Part shown: positions 47,162 to 59,448 of the stretch, piece by piece
How positions within the stretch are numbered: the stretch's first letter is position 1
Layout of the letters: each line of letters begins with the position of its first letter
Made by a program: the position numbers and the translations under genes
Source: Acanthochlamys bracteata
Taxonomy: Eukaryota > Streptophyta > Magnoliopsida > Pandanales > Velloziaceae
Direction of reading: 5' to 3'
Length of the DNA stretch: 64,000 nucleotides
NCBI GenBank assembly: GCA_019914995.1
Contig: CM034128.1
Coordinates: 7,380,501 to 7,444,500, forward strand
Notes under the pieces: generated by a model
Told to the model about the DNA's origin: nothing
Seen by the model: the letters and a program-made list of their open reading frames with translations, nothing else
The model's database searches: none

Positions 47162-50100
47162 AGATGATTGGTTATTTTTTGAAAAAAATTTGTTTCTTAG
47201 TTTGGTAAGAGTGAAACTATATAGTAGAAAGGTTTTCCTCTTGCCAAACAATTACGTAGCTCATCCGAAGGTTAATGAAGGCTTGAAAGACTTTTCGTAT
47301 TTTCTTGTTTCCTAACATAAATATAACTACATGATATGCTGGGGTTTTCGAGCACTAAAAATTTTTAATCGATGTCATGTTTATTCAAAATTTTTTGAGG
47401 ATTTGAGGTAGCATAATAATCAAATCTAACCCGAACAAAGATCCGAAAAACCTGCAATATCATCAGGTCATCGAATTACCCGGCGGATCACTAGAGCGAC
47501 CAGTTGGGTCAAATCTAGTATATTAAGGATCTAGTTTTACTAAATTGGGTATGTTTGGAGTATTAAGTACATAATATATCTAAATAAAGAACTAGTAAGG
47601 ATCTATTTTGCGAAGTAAAAACTAGTAAGGATCTAGTTTTGCTATACATTCAATAACATAGCAATTAAGTTTCTTAACCACTCAGCAAAACAAACATTAG
47701 CTGTTTATGCGAGCAGAGTCAGAAGTTTCTGTTACAAGAGAAAATGGATCGCGGTCGATCAGCCCTGGAAGATAACGAGAAACTTCAGCTTATCGAGGGA
47801 AGTGGAAACAACAACATGACAGATAGTGAATTTTCCGAAGTATGATGCAAGACTTTACTTTATAGTAAGTTAATTAGGAGACAAGCAAGAGATGACTAGG
47901 TATCCTAAGTAACTTGCTCACCGATCAAGCTTGTTCATGGGACTACTTTTTTCTCTGCACAAAATTAAATTAATTTCCATCTCACGATAGTGAGCTCTTA
48001 TCCTTTACAAGAAAACTTTTTTTCTTTGAATCCTTGCTAATATTACATTTCAAATTTGGTCTCTTAAAATTTTTTCCAAGAGATCTCTCGATGGAATCAA
48101 CACCAGTTGTAGCTGCGGGAGCGGTAGAATAGCTGATGGCAGTGGTGGAGGGACAATCACAGTTGTACCAGAGTGCTAGCCGGGCTGTTGCTCTGCGTGT
48201 AGGATGGACTCGCTTAGTTTGAGAGAATCGAGTCATCAACGGCTTCATTTTCTTCGTGTTTTACGACGTTGGCGGCTATAGGACCTTTCAGCGTTGGATG
48301 TGATCCATTAACAAGGTGAGCTTTTAGGGTTTTGTGCGAAGTTAGAAAAGATCCGTCAGTCTTTTGTAGTGGGTGCAGTGGTGGTTGATCTATTATGTGA
48401 GGGATTTATAATATGAGCAAAATATTATTAGATATAGGGAAGAGTTCGGAGGTGTGAGCAGTGCAATGAGCATGGTTAGGTAAAACGCTCTCAATGTTCT
48501 TCTTGCTGAAATTGTTGATAACATGAAAGTCGTTTGATATTTCGAATTTATGAGAAAGAAGAGAACTGACCATACATACGATATTGTAAATTTTTACTAT
48601 GATTTGAGTTTGTAAAAGTGGGATTTGAATTTTTTTCCTCTTATTTTGAGGCAATAAAGGCAATTGCTTGTCACTGATTGATTGATTGATTACATAAGGA
48701 ATTGAGTTTACCGGATATGGATATAATTATATAAGTGTGCATATATAAAATAATAATATAGAAGGTAAAGAGGTTGTGATAATGAGTAAAATAAAATATA
48801 AGAAATTATTAATGATATAGTTTCTTTGAACCACAATGATCAAGATTGTTAATTTATTACAAATTCGATGAATATAAGAAAATTATGTCTTGAATTTTTA
48901 GCAATTTTATAAATATTATCTAAAATTTTAGAATTATTAAAAAACAGTCATAAGTAAAATCCTGTAATCTTAGTTAAAATTTTGACTTTTAGAATTGTAC
49001 ATAAAAGTTCGATCTTGATAACCTTGAAGATATCCACTATGTATTAAGTAGGTGCTAGCCTATAAATAGGAGAGCAGAATGCTCAATGAATTAAGTAAAT
49101 CAACAAATGTCTTTGCATAGCTTCTCTTGTTCTCAGGGCAAACATTATTATTCCCACTTGTATAAAATAAAAATATCATAAATTTTCCAACAAGAGCTAC
49201 GATTGGTAGTGAAGGTCTCGTGAATAAAGCGGTGTAATATTTGTTTCTTAGTGAAGTTTTCTTGGCCATTCCCGCCGTGGTTTTTGTCTTCTCCAACAAG
49301 TAGAAGAAGCTTGTTTATGTAAAAAAAATTATCCTTCTTGTGGTTTTCTTTTTCATCTATGTCATCGTTTCATTGAGTTGTAAGATCTTTGCGTTTTATC
49401 ATTCCGCTCCGATATCACTTCTCGTATATAAACGCAATGGATCACGTTGAGCACCACATTATTCAATTAAAATTATCGCAGTGATGGAATAAGCTACTGA
49501 TGAGGAGATTATTGAAGTGCTAATAGATACACTCGATGATAATCACGATTAAGGTTGACAGTTATGTTTTATCAAATTTTGTTCGAAAGAAATTGTTTAC
49601 TACAATATGTAAATTAAGAAATATACCAGATATGGTGCATGTTTTCCAAACTATGAAGGATGAAGTTGAGTTCAGTTTAGATCATAAGAAAATATGAATT
49701 ACTCTTAGTGAATATTTTAGAAAAATATTGAATTGAGAAGATAGTTGTTAAGAGAAAAAATCTTTAATATTAAAGAGTTTTATGTTACTTGTTTATATTT
49801 ATGTTTATTTGTTAATTTATTTTCATTGAGCAGTAGAGTATTTATTATCTTATGCGTTTAGCGTGGTTATTAATTTAGTACATTCGCCTAAATCAAGACC
49901 GATAAGGTCTATCATTTAAGCAAGATTATTAATTTGTCTAATATTGAGTTATCGCGATTTTATTGCAGTGCCTTTTCAATTATTTTAATGTTGAGAGGTA
50001 CTATAATAATTGACATAGAGAGATCATCAGTGCCACTGTTTTGATACTACAATGATAATTTGTAAGATTTCAACAAGCATTTGCTAGTGAAAGTGACATA

Positions 50101-50200
50101 ATTTGAAATTTTAATTAAAATAAGAAGTTTTTCTGAAATAAATTTATATTTAAAATTTGAGAAAACAAAATTGCTTTATTTGACTATATATATTATTTAG
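47162..50200. other. Intergenic with small relics
   Basis: 47400-47530 contains CCGAA, GGTCATCGAATTACCCGG and GGGTCAAATC motifs like the hAT-like MITE at 25937. A 33-codon plus-strand frame opens at 47744 (MDRGRSALEDNEKLQ) and runs into a donor-like GTATGA; it is unrecognised. 49040-49400 has a TATAAATAGGAG box and LTR-like character. No intact gene is present. Confidence 0.4.
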
Positions 50201-50205
50201 GTGTA

Positions 50206-50659
50206 TGATAGGGTACAGAACAGAGAGGAGACGAAGGCACTACGACGAAGAGGCTTAAGGAAGTCCACACGAGCGTGCAGCACTTGCATTGTATGCCAGT
50301 GAAGAAAAGCCAATAACAGAGAAGTTTAGGAAGTCTTAGAGTTGTAGCTGAAGAAGAACTCCAGTAATGTGGGCAGTTAAGTTAGAGTAGGAGAGTCTAG
50401 CTAAGTGAAGTAGTAGTGTTTCACTCATATTAGGAGACTAGTGTTTGAGTGTTATTCAAATAAAGTTTCTTAGGCAGGAACATGTTAGAGTCCATTAGGG
50501 ACTCTTGAAATCTTGTAGCTTATAAATAAGAGTCATCCCAACCTGAGAGAGGGGAGACTAATCAGTATTTTCTTTTTAAGTTTAATTTTGTTGCAATTTT
50601 TTTTCAGCTTTCAATCTGTTCTTTTTGTTTAATGCTTTCTCCTTGGCTACTGCATATCA
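50206..50659 (+). repeat. 5' LTR of the gypsy element
   Basis: 454 bp. A TATA box TATAAATA lies at 50521-50528. Compared with the 3' LTR there are about six substitutions over some 420 aligned bases and an indel-rich patch in the first 40 bases. Confidence 0.95.
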
Positions 50660-50661
50660 AA

Positions 50662-50675
50662 TTGATATCAGAGCC
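50662..50675 (+). other. Primer-binding site, initiator tRNA-Met type
   Basis: TTGATATCAGAGCC, two bases after the 5' LTR, matches the tRNA-iMet 3'-end complement TGGTATCAGAGC with one mismatch in the core. Confidence 0.85.
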
Positions 50676-50684
50676 ATAGACCTA

Positions 50685-52148
50685 ATGGAACCCAAGGCTT
50701 CCGTTTCGTCCTCATCACCCCAATCACCAACATCACCATCTACTACTTTTGCAAGAAAATTTCTGCGAGTACCAAACTCACCGGTCACTGCAGAAGTACC
50801 TCATAAAGAGCCTACATTAAGAGAGCAATTTTATGAATTTCGAAGTGAGATGCAGCAATTTATGTTGGAAGTAAGATAAAATATGTTGAAAACAGTCAGT
50901 TCCAGTCCAAATCAAATCATTGCCTCACCATCTCCTTCCAATCAAACCATTGCTTCATCATCTCCTTTCACTACCACAGAACCACCAATGACTGTCACCA
51001 CACTTACTCCTAGAACTATGGCACCCTTACTGACTAACACCACAACTCTACCCATTCATACTATCGAACAGCCAAACATCCTCGCTCACTTGCCGCAACC
51101 TGGCCTCAACACCAATCTGCCTGTCATCCAAACACCTTCTTCCCATAGAAGCTCAACTTCACATTGTCAATCCAATTACACCACTAACCGATCTTACCCA
51201 TCATATCCATACACCAACACGTCCTATAACCCTTGCACACCAGTAAGCCAACAGCCGTCCGGGCCATATCCATCCTTACATTCAGCAGAACCATACTCCA
51301 CCCGAGAGAGGTATAAGTTTCCTAATTTCGATGGACAAGGACCGCAAGAGTGGATATACTCTGCAGAAAGGTATTTCAAATATTATCGCATACCCTTGTG
51401 TGAAAGAATCCACATAGCTGCTATGCACCTACAAGGGGAAGCGAATCGTTGGTACCAAAATTTTGAAAAGGATAGGCCACACCATACATGGGAGGACCTC
51501 ATTGCTGCTATCCAGAGGAGATTTGGACCATCCGTATTGGAGCATCCCGGTTATGCATTAAAATAGCTCACCCAAAAAGGGACAGTAGCTGAGTACCAGG
51601 CGGCGTTCGAAGATTTGCGCATCCGTTTACCCAATGCTTCAGAAGATGACTTAGTGGGGCTTTTCTGTGGTGGATTATCTCCATCAATTGCTCTAAATGT
51701 AATGGCAACACATCCCACTGATCTACAACAGACTTACACATTAGCAAGGATCTTCGAGCAGAAGCTCAATCTGAAAGTGCATACAGCAAGGTCTGTTCGC
51801 TATCGGCCAGCTATCTCAGCCACGCAGCCTACGCCAGCCACATCCACTGGTTTTCAGCAAACACCAGCTGTTAACCAGAGCCAGACGGCTCGTTCTAGGC
51901 ATGCTGGATTAACTGTAGCAGACATCAACAATCGTAGGGCAAAGGGGCTTTGGTTTTATTGTGATGCGAAGTATGAAAAGGGGCATAGATGCACTACTCG
52001 ACTATACTCCATTGCTGGCTTAGAAGAAGAAGAGGACCTCTCCTGGAAAACATCTCCAGAAACCATGCCTCAAGAAGATGCAACCCTTTCTTTGAGTGCA
52101 ATGACTGGTCTAGTAGGACCCAAACCTTGCGTGTCGCTGGGAAGATAA
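50685..52148 (+). pseudogene. gag region of the gypsy element (stops at 50877 and 51564)
   Basis: One frame from the ATG at 50685 to 52148 is broken by TAA at 50877-50879 and TAG at 51564-51566. The N-terminal part is Ser/Pro/Thr-rich. The retrotransposon gag domain begins at FPNFDGQGPQEWIY (about 51318). A zinc knuckle near 51945-51990 keeps CxxxxxxxxHxxxC spacing at its end (YCDAKYEKGHRC), but the first cysteine position reads Trp. A one-base deletion at about 52119-52121 moves the protease into another frame. Confidence 0.9.
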
Positions 52149-55100
52149 GAAAACAAGAAGTGTTTGTGCTAATAGATTCAGGAAGCACTCATAATTTTAT
52201 TGCTGAACGGTTAGCCAAACACTTGCATCTTACTACAACCAAGGTGAGACCCTTGAAAGTAGAATTGGCCCATGGAAGACCACATGCCATTGGCATTATT
52301 TACAACCGTGTCCCACTAGAGGTACAAGGAACTGAAATAATTGTCGATGCGTATCCTTTTCTGCTTGGTGGAATGGACCTCGTCTTAGGCATCCAATGGC
52401 TACAAACTTTGGGAGATATAGTCTCTAACTACCAAAAATCCGATATGAGATTTTCTTTACATAACAGGGATTATGTGCTGAAAGGGATTCGAGAAGGAGA
52501 AGTGTCCCAACTCACTAGCTTGTGCCCGAAGACTTTACTTTACTCTTTGCGGCTTATGGCAGTCGAAGGCAGTCAAGAACTTGCAGAGAACAAATTAATG
52601 TAACTGCCATCAGATTTGCAGCAGCTTCTGGAGCAAAATACTCGAGTTTTTCAACCCATACTTGGACTTCCTCCAAAAAGATCCCAAGATCACAAGATAG
52701 CTCTGCTGCCTGGGTCTCTTCCTGCCAATGTAAGGCCTTACCACTATCCTCATATTCACAAGAAGGAGATTGAGTACACCGTAGCTGAGATGTTGACTCA
52801 AGGAATCATTAGACCGAGTTGTTCTGATTTCTCATCTCCAGTGATCTTAGTAAAGAAGAAAGACGGGACATAGCGATTTTGTGTGGACTACCGTTCATTG
52901 AATGAGATCACAATAAAAGATAAGTATCCTATTCCTGTAATTGACGAACTTTTCGATGAGTTTCATGGTGCAAAATTTTTCTTCAAGCTAGACTTAAAGT
53001 CGGGATACCATCAAATTCGTGTAAAGGAAGAGGATGTCCATAAAACGGCCTTCCGCACACATGATGGACATTACGAATTCTTGGTTATGCCCTTTGGCTT
53101 AACCAACGCACCCTCCACTTTTCAGTCACTGATGAATGACATCTTCCGCCCCTATCTCCGCAAATTCGTGCTAGTTTTTTTTGATGATATTTTGGTTTAC
53201 AGCCCTACTTGGCATGATCACTTGCAACACCTTTCGCACGTTTTTTCTGTTTTACAGGAGAAACATCTTTATGCCAATCTATCCAAGTGCAGATTTGGAT
53301 GCCAAAAACTTGAGTATTTGGGACACATCGTGTCTACTGAAGGAATTGAGGCCGATACAGCTAAGGTTCGTGCAATGCAAGAATGGCCAATACCTAAATC
53401 GGTGACGGAGCTAAGAGGATTCTTAGGACTCACGGGCTATTACCGTCGTTTCGTGAAGAATTATGGCGCCATAACAGCCCCCTTAACAGACCTTCTCAAA
53501 GGAAATGCCTTTGCTTGGAGCAAGCATGTAGGTGAAGCTTTTCAACAGCTCAAGAAAGCTATGGTATCCACTCTTGTTCTGATTACACCCAACTTCTCCA
53601 AACCCTTCACGGTTGAGACTGACGCGTCTGGACGAGGCATTGGAGCAGTCTTATCACAAGAGGGTAGACCAATTGCATATTACAGCAAGGTCCTCTCAGC
53701 CACAGCCTTAGCTAAATCAACGTATGAGCACGAATTGATGGCGTTGGTTCATGCCGTGCAACGATGGAGACCTTACTTACTTGGGCATCAGTTTATTGTT
53801 AAAACAGACCACTTGAGCCTTAAATACCTCCTGGAGCAGCGAATCACTACGCCTGAACATCAAAAATGGTTAGTAAAACTTCTTGGTTATGACTATAAAA
53901 TTGAGTATCGTGCAGGACGCTTGAATGCGGCTGCAGATGCCTTGTCAAGGAGACCAGAAGCATCAATAGCAGTGCTTACCACATTACAATCATCTTTTTG
54001 GGAGGAGTTGAAGCAAGCTCAAATAGAAGACCCGATCACCTCCAGTTTGCTGAAAGTAGCCCAGGAAGGAACCAAACCAGAATTCTCAATTGCCAATGGT
54101 TTTCTGGTCCAGCATGGCAGAATTCGTAAACCTGCTAACTCACCCTTGCGTATGCAGTTACTTTTTGAGGCCCACAACTCAGCAAGTGGTGGCCACGACG
54201 GACAGTTTCGAACCTTCAAGCGCCTTACGCAACAGTTTTATTGGCCAAGCATCTCCAAGGATATCCACAAATACATCTCAGCCTATTCCACATGTGCTAA
54301 GGCGAAAACCAGTGCCCTTCAACCAACAGGATTACTTCAGCCCTTACCCATTCCTTCTATGGTCTGGACTGATATTTCAATTGATTTCATAGAGGGATTA
54401 CCTCGCTCGGAAGGGAAGGATGTCATACTAGTGGTTGTTGATCGTCTCTCTAAATACGCTCACTTTATCCCTCTACATCACCCCTACACTGCGGTGCACG
54501 TGGCAGCTGCATTTGCCCGCGAGGTGGTACGTTTACATGGTTTTCCTTCCTCTATTGTGACGGATCGCGACTCCGTTTTCTTGAGCTCCTTTTGGCAGGA
54601 ACTTCATCGTCTCCAAGGAACTTCTTTATATATGAGTTCAGCTTATCATCCTCAAACAGACGGCCAATCGGAAGTTGTTAATCGATGTTTAGAGACATAC
54701 TTGCGATGCTTTATTGGAGAGCAGCCGAGAAAGTGGATACAATGGCTCCACTGGGCGGAGTACTCATACAATACTAGTGTCCATACTGCCACTCAAGTAT
54801 CTCCTTTTGAAGCTGTCTATGGACGTCCTCCTCCACCCTTGGTAGCATTTGCTTCTGGTCCGAGCAGTATAGATGAAGTGGGTGCCCAATTACGAGAACG
54901 GGACAACATCTTACGTGATCTGAAGCATCACTTAGCTCAAGCTCAAAATCGTATGAAGCAATAAGCTGATAAGCACCGACGTGAGAAATATTATAAAGTG
55001 GGAGACTGGGTTCTTATGAAGCTGCAGCCATATCGTCAATCTTTTGTGGCAGACCGTCGATTTCACAAGCTCCGTCATAGGTTTTATGGGCCTTACCGAA

Positions 55101-55432
55101 TTACCAAGCAAATTGGGCAGGTTGCATATGAGCTTGACTTGCCTCAAGAATCACGAATTCATCCAGTCTTTCATGTATCACAATTAAAAGATGGCCGTTC
55201 TCGTCCACCAGAAATTGAACTTCAATTGCCTGTTCTTCCAGAAGAGGAATTATGTGACACCAGTGCGGACTCACTGCAAATGACCTCATCAAGACTCGAG
55301 GACGAGTCTCGCGTCTTTGGGGAAGGAAATGATAGGGCATGCAGAATGCAGAGAGAGAGGCAGAAGGCACTACCACGAAGAGGCTTAAGGAAGTCCACAC
55401 GAGCGTGCAGCACTTGCATTGGATGCCAGTGA
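52122..55432 (+). pseudogene. pol region: protease, RT, RNase H, integrase (interrupted)
   Basis: A single frame with stops at 52601-52603 (TAA), 52871-52873 (TAG) and 54962-54964 (TAA). Protease motif VLIDSGSTHNFI is near 52170. The RT catalytic FFDDILVYS is at about 53177-53203. RNase H starts near 53608 (PFTVETDASG). The integrase zinc domain near 54168-54300 keeps both His and one Cys, but the first Cys of the pair reads Tyr. The integrase core shows WTDISIDF, TDRDSVF and the Glu in QTDGQSEVVNRC. The 52871 stop sits where Trp is usual in this family, so G-to-A change is the likely cause. The frame runs about 100 bases into the 3' LTR and ends at 55430-55432. Confidence 0.92.
55319..55329 (+). 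other. Polypurine tract
   Basis: GGGGAAGGAAA immediately precedes the 3' LTR at 55330, as required for plus-strand priming. Confidence 0.9.
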
Positions 55433-55789
55433 AGAAAAGCCAATAACAGAGAAGTTTAGGAAGTCTTAGAGTTGTAGCTGAAGAAGAACTCCAGTAATGT
55501 GGGCAGTTAAGTTAGAGTAGGAGAGTCTAGCTAAGTGAAGTAGTAGTGTTTCACTCATATTAGGAGACTAGTGTTTGAGTGTTATTCAAATAAAGTTCCT
55601 TAGACAGGAACATGTTAGAGTCCATTAGGAACTCTTGAAATCTTGTAGCTTATAAATAAGAGTCATCCCAACCTGAGAGAGGGGAGACTAATCAGTATCT
55701 TCTTTTTAAGTTTAATTTTGTTGCAATTTTTTTTCAGCTTTCAATCTGTTCTTTTTGTTTAATGCTTTCTCCTTGGCTACTGCATATCA
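55330..55789 (+). repeat. 3' LTR of the gypsy element
   Basis: 460 bp, near-identical to 50206-50659; TATA box at 55651-55658. The extra 6 bases lie in the first 40 bases. Confidence 0.95.
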
Positions 55790-55794
55790 GTGTA

Positions 55795-57908
55795 GCCCAC
55801 CAACAAGTTAAGGTGTTACATATAGAATCTTATGAACAAAGAGAAAGACATGGGACTAATCTGTACTCCATGTCCAGCCTCTAATTCATCACAAACCGAA
55901 CTTTGCGTCTCCCCGAAAGGCTTAATGAGAGTAGTTTGATCGAATGAAATTTGAATACATCCTAGTGTATCTCCTAGTGAACACTTCTTTTGGATAACAC
56001 CAATTTCACCCAATAATTATTATGGACAACATCTTTTTGTTGAACTCTTAAAAATTGGTGTATAAGAGGAAATCTAAATGGAAGATACTTCATCAACTAA
56101 GGATGGAGTATTATTTGGATCGTTATATATTTGTGTTTGCTGAGTAAATAATTAGAGCCTGAAATTTATTTCTAGCATCAATTTGGTCTTCAACTTTAAT
56201 GAAGATTGAAATTCAATTCCAACTAAAATTAGATTCCCTGTGTGGTGTGGCGGATGTGTCGCCTTCTGACTAAAAGTTTGAATTTCGAAATATATATGAC
56301 AATGTTAATAGTATAGTTAGCAAATTCGAACAGAATCGTTCGGATCGATTCAAAATCATCGATCCGAAATCTAATTATAAATTAGTCAGATCTATAATCA
56401 ATCCAAATTGATCTTGATTGATCAAAACAATTTTTGAATTGATCTTTTGATCAAACTACTTAGATTCACCCGAACTGAATTTTAAAAAATTAATTTCATT
56501 TGAAGTTTTTTCTTTTTTTTTCCATTCTTCTTCTGCTTTCTTGATTCTTCTTTCACGTGTTCTTGTGGGAAGATCTGATTCATTGATGGTTGATCAATTC
56601 TAGAATTAAGATTGGTTTCTTTTTCCATCACCACCGCCGCCTCCATAGCTGCAGCAAACTTCTTTTGTTCCTTTTAATAGTGGATTATGACCAAGGTTGG
56701 AAATTTAGTGGTGAAGAGGTGATGAAAGGTCAAAGCAATAAAATGCAAAAGCACAAAAATAAGAAGTTTGAACCTTGATTTTCTTCTTTTTTGTAATGTT
56801 GCTTTATAGAATATGTTTGGATATAGTTGTAATAAATAAGAGTAAATAAAAAAAAAATAAACTAGAGAAAAATATTAGAAAAGAGATGAGAGTAAGAATA
56901 ATAAAACATAAATGGTTATTTTTATTTGATAATAAATCAGTAAGCAACTAATACTAGTAATTAGTTCTCCTATTTTCGATTGTTCTTATGGACTCTCAAT
57001 TCAAAACAGCTTGATTCCTATCTTTTTGAATATTTTTTCATTGATATTTTTATTTAGTATTGTTAATTTTAATTTTCGTTCTTTTTTAGTTGAACTGAGT
57101 TTTGTTTCCAGAGAAGAGTTGAAGACTAAGATGGTTCAACCAGTTGCACCAAACTATCGCAATTTTTTTCGTATGTGTGCAGACATTGAAGCATTTTTGT
57201 TATTTGATTGCCTAAGATTGAAATGAAAAATGATAATGGATGCATCTTTAGTCGTAATATTGCTTGCAGCATTGTTGTTATTATTGTCGTTAGAGGAATA
57301 GTTGTTGGTATTTTTGATTGGTTGATTCAAATGAAGCTGGCACATTGGTCCGCCGTTCGATCTCCTGACCCGGCCGGTCGGATTGTCACTCGTGGTTCTG
57401 AATCAACGGCATGGTTGGGTTGGGTCTGCTAACTTTGATTATAGACGCCGTACAATGTCGGTAGTGCTACTGAAACCACTGGAACAATGAGAAAGTTAAT
57501 CAATCAAACTTGAACTGTCAACTATTTGTAAATATAAAAAATTTAAAAAAAGAACAAAAGAATGGTTGCATCTAATAAAATCAATACAGCTCTATGTAAT
57601 TTGAAATAATTTTGGTCTTGATAAATAATAACTTTCAATCTCAATGAACTGTCAAAGTATTTATAAATATCAAACAAAAAGAGAAAAACAAAGCCAAACT
57701 CCATAAAACCTCTTTTAGTTTGTAAAAATCTTATGTGGCTCAAAATTTTTTAAAGATTTAATACTCAAATTAAAGAGAAAGTAATTTAAAATGTTGATAC
57801 TCAATATTTTATGTGGCTCATAGTTGGCATCCCACATCTTCTTCCATCTTTCCAAACCCAACACCTCTCTCTTCACCAAACGAAACAAAACCCAAATCCT
57901 TCTCTTCA
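55795..57908. other. Intergenic, relics of GATC-rich elements
   Basis: 56310-56480 has dense GATCGATTC/GATCC motifs like the hAT-like MITE interiors but no clear ends. 57340-57430 has CCGCCGTTCGATCTCC and CCCGGCCGG motifs of the same kind. A degenerate tRNA-like stretch lies at about 56240-56295. The last 130 bases should be the promoter and leader of the delta-like gene. Confidence 0.4.
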
Positions 57909-58619
57909 ATGGAAACGCTCTCCACTCCGGTTTCCAGCCTTCGCGCTGCCGTATTCTTTTCCGCATCAAACTCTCGAGACACACAACAACAACTCTTCAA
58001 GCCTTCACAAACTCATCCATCAAACACTTTTCTCTCCAACAAATTATCTAACAACTCTTGTAATTCCTTCCTCAGCAGCACTCCAAAACCTCTCGTCCTT
58101 CGTTCTGCTTCTACTCTCCGTTGTTCAACCAATCATAGTTCTTCAGATAAATGTCATAGTCGTGCATCCACCGGCTATGCTGCTGCTCTTCTTGATGCAG
58201 CTTACTGTCGTGGAATGGTTGAGTTAGTTGAAAGAGACGTTCGCTGGGTTGCCAACAAGCTACACAACGTTATAAACAACGAATCATTAGATAAGAAGAT
58301 TAAAGAAGCAGCTGTGAAGTCTGCGGCAGAGAAGGACGGGTTATCGCCTCATTTAGCAGTGTCGCTGCAGATGCTTGTGGCGAAGGGGCTAGTGGGATTG
58401 GTGACTGAAGTGTTGGAAGAGTTTGGAAGGTTGTATGATAAGCTGACGGGAACTGCCCGTGTGCTTGTGGTGTCGCCATACGGCAGGAAAGGTGTGCGAG
58501 AGGAGGAGATCGCTGCTGTTGCACGGCGTGTGCAGCGTGATACGGGAGCCTTCAGTGTCAGAATTCATCATTTAATTTGTCGCTCCAAACCTTCGCAGAC
58601 GCTTGGAGTGTTGAAGTGA
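57909..58619 (+). CDS. ATP synthase delta-subunit-like protein, plastid, short
   Basis: An intronless frame of 236 residues. Residues 1-85 are Ser/Thr/Asn-rich with few acids and fit a chloroplast transit peptide. The OSCP/delta domain starts at GYAAALLDAAYC (89-100) and shows the family pattern: VERDVRWVANKL, VAKGLVGLVTEVLEEFGRLYDKLTG and IAAVARRVQRDTGA. CF1-delta links the F1 headpiece to the stator of the thylakoid ATP synthase. Compared with that subunit, the helix-strand C-terminal tail is missing: the frame ends soon after SVRIHHLI. It may be a divergent paralog, a retrocopy or a frame-truncated copy. An in-frame ATG exists at 57813, but METLSTPVSS is a more typical transit-peptide start. 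Confidence 0.75.
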   Translation: METLSTPVSSLRAAVFFSASNSRDTQQQLFKPSQTHPSNTFLSNKLSNNSCNSFLSSTPKPLVLRSASTLRCSTNHSSSDKCHSRASTGYAAALLDAAYCRGMVELVERDVRWVANKLHNVINNESLDKKIKEAAVKSAAEKDGLSPHLAVSLQMLVAKGLVGLVTEVLEEFGRLYDKLTGTARVLVVSPYGRKGVREEEIAAVARRVQRDTGAFSVRIHHLICRSKPSQTLGVLK

Positions 58620-58787
58620 TGCTGCATTAAAAGCTCTTCCTGAAGGAAAATACTGGAGCGATCCTCCGTTTTTATTTTGAGATTACTGAAATTATCTGTT
58701 TGTGAATTAGAGTTGTTTTCTATGTATATATATGTTTTTTCTTTTTTTCTGAAACTAACGCTACAAAAAAAGTAAATAAATAAAAAA

Positions 58788-59110
58788 CACTAATAAAGGC
58801 CAACTAACGAAGTCGAAAAACTGGTAGATCACCTAAGCTAACCACGACGTGAGCTACATTGGTCGTTATTATAAAAACAATAGCGACCAAACTTTGTTGC
58901 TCACTAATAACCTAATAGCGATCAGGATAAATTGGTTGCTATTTATTCACCAAAAGGTAACCAACTATAACTAGTCACTGAAAAGTTAATAGGGACCAGT
59001 TAACCTAGTCACTAATTAACAACCAGTATGATTTGATCGCCGTTATATCATTAGCGACCACTTACTGCAGATCACTATTGTACCAAATAACAAAATACCT
59101 ATATACCTAC
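58788..59110 (+). mobile_element. CACTA-like (En/Spm) subterminal region
   Basis: Starts CACTAATAAAGG and carries many AGCGACCA/TGGTCGTTA-type motifs in both orientations, at 58858, 58888, 58919, 58950 and 59050. These are typical of CACTA transposon ends. No matching opposite end or 3-bp duplication was identified and no transposase is present. Confidence 0.5.
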
Positions 59111-59448
59111 AAAATAAAAAATTACACAATACAATAATTTATTGACAAATAACACAACCAAATAACTAAACATCACTAAATTAAATATATTTAAAATATA
59201 TCACATTAGTTTTAATAAGATTGAATAATTAAAACAAAAAAGCTAATATAAATAGATAATTGTTTCGGTGATACAAAATAAAACTGCATTCACTAATGCC
59301 AAATTCTTGGAAGGACCAATGCTTAGACCATACGGATTATGTATCTAAAAAAATAGAGAAAAAGTATTACTAAAATGATATGTATAATAAACTTCATAAC
59401 TATACAATTAAAAATTTAAGACAAATACCGTCTTTGCTATTTCGTCCT
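59111..59448. other. Spacer between CACTA-like end and tandem array
   Basis: AT-rich, without ORFs. It may be internal to the CACTA-like element. Confidence 0.4.

Larger units (their letters stand above)
50206..55789 (+). mobile_element. Complete Ty3/gypsy LTR retrotransposon, non-coding-competent
   Basis: 5,584 bp bounded by LTRs that start TGATAG and end ATATCA, with 5-bp target duplications GTGTA at 50201-50205 and 55790-55794. It has a primer-binding site after the 5' LTR, a polypurine tract before the 3' LTR, and gag-protease-RT-RNase H-integrase order, which defines Ty3/gypsy. No chromodomain is recognised at the C-terminus. Several in-frame stops and one frameshift mean this copy cannot make its own proteins, although LTRs, primer site and tract are intact. 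Confidence 0.96.

Noticed and set aside
56236-56295. tRNA-like sequence (GTGGCGGATG ... GTTTGAATTTCGAA)
   Set aside because: Resembles A and B boxes, but the cloverleaf stems do not close and the anticodon arm is unclear; at most a SINE or tRNA relic.
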